This document shows, piece after piece, positions 7,057 to 13,714 of a stretch of DNA of 64,000 bases (position 1 is its first letter; each line of letters begins with the position of its first letter). A model generated the notes under the pieces. It was not told the origin of the DNA. It was given only the letters and a program-made list of their open reading frames with translations, and did no database searches. The DNA is taken from positions 1,984,001 to 2,048,000 of the forward strand of contig CBDCDJ010000007.1 in NCBI GenBank assembly GCA_965215355.1. Reading direction: 5' to 3'. The stretch comes from CBDCDJ01 sp965215355 (lineage in GTDB: Bacteria > Deinococcota > Deinococci > Deinococcales > Trueperaceae). Both the position numbers and the translations under genes were made by a program.

Positions 7057-9246
7057 ATGACGCCCCTCCCCCAAAGCTTGCAAAAAGCGACAGCCTACCT
7101 AGACGCCCGCGACGCGAACCGCTTGGCGGCGGCGTACGCGCTGGCCCACCGCGCCCACGACGGCATGATGCGCCGCTCGGGCGACCCCTACATCACGCAC
7201 CCGGTCGCGGTGACCGAGATTTTGGCCGGGCTGCGCTTGGACGCGGACGCGTTGCTGGCCGGGCTCCTCCACGACACCGTCGAAGACACCGAGGTGACGT
7301 TCGAGCAAATCGAAGCCGAGTTCGGCGCGTCGGTGCGCCGAATCGTCGAGGGCGAGACGAAAATCAGCAAGCTCGCCGTGCGCGTCTACGAAGACGAGCA
7401 GGCCGAAAACCTGCGGCAGATGCTCTTGGCGATGGTGAGCGACGTGCGCATCATCATCGTCAAACTCGCCGACCGCCTCCACAACATGAGGACTTTAGCG
7501 TTTCAGCCGCCGCACAAACAGCAGCGCATCGCGAGGGAAACTTTAGAGATTTTTGCGCCCCTCGCGCACCGCTTGGGCATCAGCAACCTCAAAAACGAAC
7601 TCGAGGACTTGAGCTTTCACTATTTAGAGCCCGAGCGCTTTGAAGCGTTGCAGCGGCAAGTGCGGATGCGCCACACCGAGCGCGAGGCCTACGTCAAACA
7701 GTCGATTCACCTCCTCGAGGAACGCCTCAAAACCGAAGGCCTGAAGTTCGAAGTGTCCGGCCGCAGCAAACACCTCTACAGCATCCACCGCAAGATGCAG
7801 CGCGACAACAAAAACCTCGACCAGATTTTCGACCTGATGGCGATTCGCGCGACCGTCGACGTGGCCCACGGCAACGGCATGAGCGACGAGGACAAGGAAA
7901 AAGCGGTCTGCTACCGCGCGCTCGGCATCGTCCACAGCCTCTGGACGCCGATTCCGGGCCGCTTCAAGGACTACGTGGCGGTGCCGAAACCGAACGGCTA
8001 CCAGTCGCTCCACACCACCGTCATCGGTTTGCGCGGCCAGCCCATCGAGGTGCAGATTCGCACCTCGCGGATGCACAAGGTCGCCGAGTACGGCGTCGCG
8101 GCGCACTGGGCTTACAAACAGGGTCTGGAAGATGTCGCCGAAATCGAGAAGCGGCTCGAGTGGATGAAGCAACTTTTAGACGTCGACGACACCGCCGAGA
8201 GCGCGGGCGCGTTTATCGAAACGGTCAAACACGACCTCTTGAGCGAGCGCGTCTTGATGTTCACGCCCGCGGGCGACCTCATGAACCTGCCGCGCGGCTC
8301 GACGCCCATAGACTTCGCCTACCAGGTCCACACCGAAATCGGCCACCGCTGCATCGGCGCGCGCGTCAACGGCCAAATCGTGCCGCTCAACTACGAACTT
8401 CAGACCGGCGACCGCGTCGAAATCTTGACCAACCGCTCGGCGCAGTACGGCCCGAGCAGCGACTGGCTGAACCTGGCCGTGACCAGGAGCGCCAAACAAA
8501 AAATCCGCCACTACTTTCGGCAGCAGGAAAAACAAGGGCAACTGGAAAGCGGCAAGCGCTCGCTGGAACGCGCCCTGCGCCGCAAACAGCTCGGCTTGGG
8601 CCAGTACATGACGCGGGCCAAGCTCGAGCACGCCGCTAAAAAACTCCTGCACTCCGACAACGTCGACGACCTGTATTCGGCCTTGAGCAGCCGCCGCGTC
8701 GCCGCCCGGCAAGTCGTGGACCTGCTCGCGCCCGGTGCCGAGCAGCCGCCCACGCCGAGCCCCAAACCGCCGACGCCCCGCTCGAGCCTCGGCGGCGTCT
8801 TCGTCGACGAACTGAACACGCCCGCCAAGCTCGCGCAGTGCTGCTCGCCGGTCCGCGGCGACGACGTGGTCGGCTACATCACCCGCGGCCGCGGCGTGAC
8901 CGTCCACCGCGCCCAGTGCCCGAACGTCAAGCACCTCCTTCAAACCCAAGAAGAACGTTTCGTCAACGTCACCTGGGACGTGCCCTCGGGCGAGGTGTTC
9001 CCGGTCGACTTCGAGGTCGTCGGCGTCGACCGGCCGGGGCTCTTAAAAGACGTGCTCGACGTCATCGGCGGCATGAACAAGTCGGCTTCACGGGTCAGCG
9101 CCGACGTTCACAACACGACTTCGGCCCACATCCACTTCCGCGTGGACGTCAAGGACCAAAACGAAATCGCCTTTATCAAAGACAACGTCTTCAAAATCGC
9201 CGACGTGACGGACATCTACCGGGCCAAGCCGGGCATCAAGGCGTAA
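7057..9246 (+). CDS. relA: Bifunctional (p)ppGpp synthetase/hydrolase (RelA/SpoT homologue)
   Basis: 729 residues in the full Rel layout. The N-terminal hydrolase domain has the HD pair intact (HDTVEDT, residues 72-78). The synthetase domain (about 235-350) has DLMAIR, GRFKDYVAVPKPNGYQSLHT and MHKVAEYGVAAHWAYK. The TGS domain (about 390-455) reads VLMFTPAGDLMNLPRGSTPIDFAY. A CCSPVRGDDVVGYITRGRGV segment and a C-terminal ACT domain follow (about 650-729). It makes and degrades the stringent-response alarmone using GTP/GDP and ATP. The ATG at 7057 follows a region with GATAAACT. The stop codon touches a 136-bp inverted-repeat element. Confidence 0.95.
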   Translation: MTPLPQSLQKATAYLDARDANRLAAAYALAHRAHDGMMRRSGDPYITHPVAVTEILAGLRLDADALLAGLLHDTVEDTEVTFEQIEAEFGASVRRIVEGETKISKLAVRVYEDEQAENLRQMLLAMVSDVRIIIVKLADRLHNMRTLAFQPPHKQQRIARETLEIFAPLAHRLGISNLKNELEDLSFHYLEPERFEALQRQVRMRHTEREAYVKQSIHLLEERLKTEGLKFEVSGRSKHLYSIHRKMQRDNKNLDQIFDLMAIRATVDVAHGNGMSDEDKEKAVCYRALGIVHSLWTPIPGRFKDYVAVPKPNGYQSLHTTVIGLRGQPIEVQIRTSRMHKVAEYGVAAHWAYKQGLEDVAEIEKRLEWMKQLLDVDDTAESAGAFIETVKHDLLSERVLMFTPAGDLMNLPRGSTPIDFAYQVHTEIGHRCIGARVNGQIVPLNYELQTGDRVEILTNRSAQYGPSSDWLNLAVTRSAKQKIRHYFRQQEKQGQLESGKRSLERALRRKQLGLGQYMTRAKLEHAAKKLLHSDNVDDLYSALSSRRVAARQVVDLLAPGAEQPPTPSPKPPTPRSSLGGVFVDELNTPAKLAQCCSPVRGDDVVGYITRGRGVTVHRAQCPNVKHLLQTQEERFVNVTWDVPSGEVFPVDFEVVGVDRPGLLKDVLDVIGGMNKSASRVSADVHNTTSAHIHFRVDVKDQNEIAFIKDNVFKIADVTDIYRAKPGIKA

Positions 9247-9381
9247 TACGGATTCCGCTAAATTCCACACCGCCGAGAAAAACGTTCGCTGCTATTCCCT
9301 ACCGCTCGAGTCCGCAGCTTTGTTCCCCCTCGCTACGCTCGGTTTAATTTGCCGTGCAGGCAAATCAGCCGGAATCCGTAT
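9246..9381. mobile_element. 136-bp inverted-repeat (MITE-like) element abutting the relA stop
   Basis: ATACGGATTCCG at 9246-9257 is repeated exactly inverted at 9370-9381. The interior has no reading frame of note. The element begins at the last base of the relA stop codon. No clear target duplication is seen. Confidence 0.5.
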
Positions 9382-9505
9382 AAGACCGGTCTCCGCCCAA
9401 ACTTCGGTGCGGCAGCGCGAACTCGTGTTCGGCCTCGCCTGAACGTTCTCGAGTTCGAGCGTCATGGCGGTACGGGCTTTCGAGTCGCCGGTCACCCGTT
9501 TGGTG

Positions 9506-10600
9506 TCAAGCGGCACCGTTCACGAGCTTTTCGAAGTGGTCGGCGTGTCGGCCGATGTTGTCTGTGCTGAAGGTGGTCTGAAAGTGCTCGCGCGCGTTGC
9601 TGCCGAGCCGTTCACGCAAGGCGTCGTCTCGGAGAAGGAGGGTGATTTTCTCGGCAAACGCGGCGGCGTCTTCGGGGGACACTAAAAAGCCCGTCTCTGC
9701 GTCCTTGACGACCTCTAAGATACCGTCGACCCTGGAGGCCACGACCGGGGTGCCTACCGCCTGGGCCTCGGCGCCGACGTAACCGAAGGCCTCGTTTCTG
9801 CTCGTGACCACGCAGACCGACGCTTCGGCGAGAGCCTGCATAATCTTAGGTAATGGCGCGTAGCCGTGAAAAGTGCAGGACTCGGCGACGCCAAGCTCGG
9901 CGGCTCGAGCTTCACACGCGTCTTTTAAGGGTCCTGAACCGTAAAAGTCGACATGAACGTCGGGCACACACTTTTTAATCAAGGGAAGCGCTTCGACGAG
10001 CACCTGCTGATTTTTGGAGGGTGTAAAGCGGCCCACGCTGACCAGCCGGTTGGGCGACTTAGGCACGGCTTCGACTTGCGGAGCGGGAACGAGGTTGTGC
10101 AGCACCGACAACTTGCCGGAAGGCACGTGGTAAACGGTTCGCACGTCGTCAGCCGAAGCTTGGGAGTTGGCGACCAGGTGAGTAGCGAAACGGTAAACAA
10201 AACGCTTGCGCAGCAGCTTCAAATCTTCGACCCAGTCAGGCCTTTTCGCGTCCGCCCGAACTTGCCGATAAAGCGTCCTGTACCAAACCACCCGGTTGGG
10301 CACACCCGTAAGAGCGCCGACGAGCACGCAGATGTTGACCGTGCCGAACTGACTTATAAGGCAGTCGGGATGGTGACGCCGCGCAAAGGTATAAAAAAAC
10401 AGGGCGTCGCGCCACTTCGTAGCAGTTTGGGAAGGCCAATCCAGAAATGCCGGGTTCGAGCCTGCCTTACCTGCGTCGGCCCCTTTCGTCAAAAACGTGA
10501 CCTGGTGCCCTCGCCTGATAAGTTCGTCGGCCAAAGCCCGGTAATAAAGGCTGTTCGCCTTACTCGGTTTGCCCAGAGACGCGACGACAAAATGGGGCAC
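9506..10600 (-). CDS. Glycosyltransferase of the GT4 (GT-B) type
   Basis: 364 residues, GTG start at 10600 (MPHFVVASLGKPSKANSLYY). The C-terminal half carries the GT4 donor-binding pattern: LVSVGRFTPSKNQQVLVEAL (about 190-210), VDFYGSGPLKDACEARAAEL, then EAFGYVGAEAQAVGTPVVAS with the E(x7)E-type motif (about 265-290). Such enzymes transfer a sugar from a nucleotide donor to lipid, sugar or polysaccharide at the cytoplasmic face of the membrane. No signal peptide is visible. It stands alone between relA and the TnsA relic beside glmS, so it may be old cargo of the Tn7-like element or a resident gene; substrate and acceptor cannot be predicted. Confidence 0.85.
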   Translation of the reverse strand: MPHFVVASLGKPSKANSLYYRALADELIRRGHQVTFLTKGADAGKAGSNPAFLDWPSQTATKWRDALFFYTFARRHHPDCLISQFGTVNICVLVGALTGVPNRVVWYRTLYRQVRADAKRPDWVEDLKLLRKRFVYRFATHLVANSQASADDVRTVYHVPSGKLSVLHNLVPAPQVEAVPKSPNRLVSVGRFTPSKNQQVLVEALPLIKKCVPDVHVDFYGSGPLKDACEARAAELGVAESCTFHGYAPLPKIMQALAEASVCVVTSRNEAFGYVGAEAQAVGTPVVASRVDGILEVVKDAETGFLVSPEDAAAFAEKITLLLRDDALRERLGSNAREHFQTTFSTDNIGRHADHFEKLVNGAA

Positions 10601-10659
10601 AGTCTAAAATTAACAGATAAATAGAAGAGTGTAAAGAAGACATCGCTAGGGGGTGCGCC

Positions 10660-10796
10660 TCAACTGGACTGACCCCGCGAAGGGGCATCCCGAATGGTAA
10701 GCCAAGATTGGTAGCCTTACTCTCACCCTGACCTCGTCCGTCTCTCCAGCGTTTCTGAATTCCCTGTTTAGTAAGTCCTCGATTGCGCTTCGCCAT
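10660..10796 (-). pseudogene. tnsA: TnsA remnant (N-terminus of a Tn7-like transposon endonuclease), frameshifted
   Basis: On the minus strand an ATG at 10796 opens MAKRNRGLTKQGIQKRWRDG and then RGQGE. A one-base shift later the neighbouring frame reads YQSWLTIRDAPSRGQSS and stops at 10660. E. coli TnsA starts with the same pattern: MAK, an IxxR..GRGQG block, a short spacer, then Y..WLT....PS.G.S. The spacer here is 11 bases instead of 12, which accounts for the frameshift. Only about 45 codons survive; the catalytic domain is gone. The fragment points away from the 3' end of glmS at a distance of about 200 bases, exactly as tnsA lies in Tn7 inserted at attTn7. Confidence 0.75.
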
Positions 10797-10979
10797 ATAC
10801 CTTCTGCAAAATATGAACTGAGCGAGCCCAAGCTCGCTCAGTCTATTCAAGCGTCGTTAGAGTCTGTTTCTACTTTTGCGAGTAGCTAGTGCTTGCTGCT
10901 ATAGGGTACTCAGAAGCAAAAGTTTAGAACTTTTTTAGTTCAGTCTAGGGCTTTTTTACTGTGTTTATTCCTTCACACA
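10797..10979 (-). mobile_element. Putative right-end remnant of a Tn7-like element
   Basis: Between the glmS stop and the TnsA start lies AT-rich sequence with loosely repeated blocks (TAAAAAAGCCCTAGACT, TAAAAAAGTTCTAAACTT, AAACAGACTCTAAC) that could be old TnsB sites. TGTGTGAAGG begins at 10979, 12 bases after the stop, and could be the terminal TGT. The exact end is inference. Confidence 0.4.
10817..10842. terminator. Perfect 11-bp stem hairpin downstream of glmS
   Basis: ACTGAGCGAGC and its complement flank a four-base loop. No long T run follows on either strand (TCATATTTTGC on the minus strand). It may end glmS transcription or belong to the transposon remnant. Confidence 0.4.
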
Positions 10980-10990
10980 GACCCCACTCT

Positions 10991-12811
10991 TTACTCAACC
11001 GTCACGCTTTTGGCTAGGTTGCGCGGCTGGTCGACGTCTAGGTTTAAGCGGTTGGCCGTTTCGTAAGCGAGCAGCTGCAGCGCCACCACGTTGACCAGCG
11101 GCGACACGAGTTCGTGCGTCTCGGGCGCGGTGATGACGTAGTCGGCGTGCTGATGGATGGCTGTGTCGTTCGGGTTGGCGAGGGCGATGACGACGCCGTC
11201 GCGCGCTTTGACCTCTTGGATGTTCGAGACGGTTTTTTCGTACAGCTCGGACGCGGTCGCGATGGTGACGACCGGCATGTCCGCGTCGATAAGGGCGATG
11301 GGTCCGTGCTTCATCTCGCCGGTCGCGTAGGCCTCGGCGTGGATGTAGCTGATTTCTTTGAGCTTTAAGGCACCCTCGAGCGCGGTGGGAAAGTTGATGC
11401 CCCGGCCCAAAAAGAGGTAGTCGGCGCAGCCCTTAAAGCTCTCTGCGATTTCGGCGATGTGGGGGCGCTGTTGCAGCGCTTCTTCGACCAGCCCCGGTGT
11501 GGCGCGCAGGGCGCTGATGATTGCGGCGGCCTTGGCGTCGGAGAGCGTGCCTCGAGCCCGACCCAGCCACACGGCCAGCAGTTCAAACGCCGCCACCATC
11601 GCCATGTAGGCCTTGGTGCTGGCGACGCCGATTTCCGGCCCAGCGTGGATGTAAAACACGTCGTCGACCTCACGGCTGATGGACGAGCCCTTGACGTTGA
11701 GGACAGCCAGAGTCTTTGCGCCCTGGCGCTTGGCCTCGCGCAGCGCCTCCAAGGTGTCGATGGTCTCGCCCGACTGCGACACGACGACGCAGAGCGTGCG
11801 CTCGTTCAAAACGGGGTCACGGTAGCGGAACTCGCTCGCCACCTCGATGTCGACCGGCAAGCGGGCCAGCTTTTCGATCAAGTACTCGCCGACCGCGCCC
11901 GAATAGTACGCCGTCCCCGCCGCCGTGATGACGACGCGGTCGATGCTGGTGGGGTCGAGACTCAAGTCGAGTTGCACGTCCGTGCCGTTGCCCGCAAAGC
12001 GGCCCCCGAAGGTGTTTTGCAAGACGGTCGGCTGCTCGTAGATTTCTTTCAGCATGTAGTGCGGGTAGCCGCCCTTTTCGGCCGCCTCGGCGTCCCAGTC
12101 GATGGTGCTCGTTTCACGCTTCAACACGTTGCCGCCGAAGTCGCTCAGGCTCACGCCGTCTTTGGTGATGAGCGCCATGTCGCCGTCGTGGAGGAAAATT
12201 ACCTCGCGCGTGTAGGGCAGCAGCGCGGGCACGTCGCTGGCGACGAAGTTCTCGCCCGCGCCCAAGCCGATGACCATCGGGCTGGTGGCCCGAGCGGCGA
12301 CGATGACGTCGTGGTCGGCGTGGGACACCACCAGCGCGTAAGCGCCGTGAACGTCTTTGAGCGCGTTGCGGACGGCCGCCACCAAGTCCCCTGCGTAGTA
12401 GTCCTCGATCAGGTGGACGATGACTTCGGTGTCGGTTTCGGACACGAACACGTGCCCGGCCGCTTGCAAGCGCTCTTTGAGCTGCAGATAGTTCTCGATG
12501 ATGCCGTTGTGAATGACGGCGAGTTTGCTGTCTTCGGACAGGTGCGGGTGCGCGTTCACGTCGTTCGGCTTGCCGTGCGTGGCCCAACGGGTGTGGCCCA
12601 GCCCGAGCGTGCCGGTCAAGGGTTGGGTGACGAGCGCTTCTTTTAACACGCTCAGTTTGCCCGCACGCTTGAGGACGCTCAAGGGTTGCGAATCGCGCGG
12701 CGAAATGACCACGCCCGCCGAGTCGTAGCCGCGGTATTCAAGTCGCGTCAACCCGTCGACGATGACGTCTGCTGCTTGCCTGTAACCTACGTAGCCCACT
12801 ATTCCACACAT
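10991..12811 (-). CDS. glmS: Glutamine-fructose-6-phosphate aminotransferase (isomerizing)
   Basis: 606 residues, start MCGIVGYVG at 12811, where Cys2 becomes the N-terminal nucleophile of the glutaminase domain; an in-frame upstream ATG is rejected for this reason. AGGAG lies just upstream. The glutaminase domain fills residues 1-240 (GHTRWATHGKPNDVNAHPH), followed by two SIS sugar-isomerase domains (SQSGETIDTLEALREAK; GRGINFPTALEGALKLKEIS) and the canonical ending KSVTVE. It converts fructose-6-phosphate and glutamine to glucosamine-6-phosphate for peptidoglycan. About 375 bases of leader precede it and contain a glmS-ribozyme-like RNA, so product feedback through mRNA cleavage is likely. 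Its 3' end served as insertion site for a Tn7-like element. Confidence 0.97.
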   Translation of the reverse strand: MCGIVGYVGYRQAADVIVDGLTRLEYRGYDSAGVVISPRDSQPLSVLKRAGKLSVLKEALVTQPLTGTLGLGHTRWATHGKPNDVNAHPHLSEDSKLAVIHNGIIENYLQLKERLQAAGHVFVSETDTEVIVHLIEDYYAGDLVAAVRNALKDVHGAYALVVSHADHDVIVAARATSPMVIGLGAGENFVASDVPALLPYTREVIFLHDGDMALITKDGVSLSDFGGNVLKRETSTIDWDAEAAEKGGYPHYMLKEIYEQPTVLQNTFGGRFAGNGTDVQLDLSLDPTSIDRVVITAAGTAYYSGAVGEYLIEKLARLPVDIEVASEFRYRDPVLNERTLCVVVSQSGETIDTLEALREAKRQGAKTLAVLNVKGSSISREVDDVFYIHAGPEIGVASTKAYMAMVAAFELLAVWLGRARGTLSDAKAAAIISALRATPGLVEEALQQRPHIAEIAESFKGCADYLFLGRGINFPTALEGALKLKEISYIHAEAYATGEMKHGPIALIDADMPVVTIATASELYEKTVSNIQEVKARDGVVIALANPNDTAIHQHADYVITAPETHELVSPLVNVVALQLLAYETANRLNLDVDQPRNLAKSVTVE

Positions 12812-12984
12812 AAACGACTCCTTTGAACTCGAAACACCCAAACGTCCCGACACCGACAACTCAACAGCCGACTCAACAGCGCGGGCGAAACGCTCGGCCT
12901 AAATGACCGCACTGTCTCGTTCCTTCGCTCCCTTGAAGGTGTGAACGTTCCCGTTTTGCTCGCTTTGCCTGATTGAACGGCTTG

Positions 12985-13173
12985 TAAACCCAGATTGGCT
13001 CGAGTGAGGGGTTTTACTCAGGAGGGGCCCGCAGACTTGTGTGGGTTCGGCACCCACGCTCGCATTTTCGGCCTTTCGGCCTTATCCTCCGACCACGCGG
13101 TTCAACCACGTCCCGAAGGCCCTCCGCCTCGTCACCTCGGCTTGATTCCCGGTCAAACCGAGGGCTTGCGCTT
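12985..13173 (-). promoter_or_regulatory. Variant glmS ribozyme (GlcN6P-responsive self-cleaving leader)
   Basis: On the minus strand, 320-360 bases before glmS, the order is AGCGC (13172-13168), a strong P2-like hairpin (13163-13135, 11-bp stem with one wobble), then TGACGAGG (13134-13127). This order, A/GCGC, P2, then UGACGAGG, is the invariant start of glmS ribozymes. An additional stem (13111-13095) follows inside the core, then a GGCCGAAAGGCC hairpin, a GTGGGT..ACCCAC hairpin and GTAAAACC. Deinococcus-Thermus glmS ribozymes are known to carry extra stems in the core. The 3' limit is approximate; the pseudoknots were not modelled. Confidence 0.65.
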
Positions 13174-13186
13174 CTCGAGTCTTGAC

Positions 13187-13714
13187 TTACAACCTCCTGT
13201 TCCACGGCTCTCCGACGACAAAAAACGCGTGGAGGCCGCTTTTGACGCCGCTCGGTTCGATGACGCCGTCGCGCACCAAGAGCGGATAAAGCAGAATATC
13301 ACGCCCCAAGGAAACCAACCGCGAATTTATCACCGCGCCGCGCAGGTTGAGAGGTAGGTCACGTGGCGGGTAGACCAGTTGGTTGTTGAGGTTGCGTTCT
13401 ATAGGCAGCGAGGTGACCGTGACCAAGACGAACACGACGCCCAACAAAAAGCCGCCCACGCCGCCCAACACGACCGCGGGCAGCGCCGAGCCGCGCCGCC
13501 GCTGGATGAGCGCCCGCCCCGCGAAGCCCAACAGCAAACCCGCGGCGAGCGCGAACAGCAAGCCCACGGCCGCGTTGTGGGCGAACACGACCAGCAAAAT
13601 GCGCAGCAGCGCCACCCCGCCCACGCCGACGAGCAAGCCGGTCATCTTGCGCTGCGCGCCGAGGGCGGTGAGGGCGGCTATCCATACCAAAAGAACGACG
13701 TCGAGCCAGGTCAT
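13187..13714 (-). CDS. CvpA-like integral membrane protein
   Basis: 175 residues, start ATG at 13714 overlapping the pheT stop by four bases (ATGA), so it is translated from the pheST transcript. Three or four membrane segments are evident: MTWLDVVLLVWIAALTALGA, then LLVGVGGVALLRILLVVFAH, then AVGLLFALAAGLLLGFAG, then AVVLGGVGGFLLGVVFVLV. A short polar C-terminal region follows. The order of helices and the Gly-rich first half resemble the CvpA (colicin V production) family, whose role is loosely tied to envelope homeostasis. The assignment is by topology and context only; an unrelated small membrane protein is possible. Confidence 0.55.
   Translation of the reverse strand: MTWLDVVLLVWIAALTALGAQRKMTGLLVGVGGVALLRILLVVFAHNAAVGLLFALAAGLLLGFAGRALIQRRRGSALPAVVLGGVGGFLLGVVFVLVTVTSLPIERNLNNQLVYPPRDLPLNLRGAVINSRLVSLGRDILLYPLLVRDGVIEPSGVKSGLHAFFVVGEPWNRRL

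Noticed and set aside
12985..13173. T box, RNase P or SRP RNA as identity of the glmS leader structure
   Set aside because: GTGGTTGAACCGCG only superficially resembles a T box, and RNase P and SRP core sequences are missing; position before glmS and the AGCGC/P2/TGACGAGG order favour the glmS ribozyme.
13014..13205. 63-codon minus-strand frame in the glmS leader
   Set aside because: Charged low-complexity composition, overlap with the structured RNA and no homology pattern.
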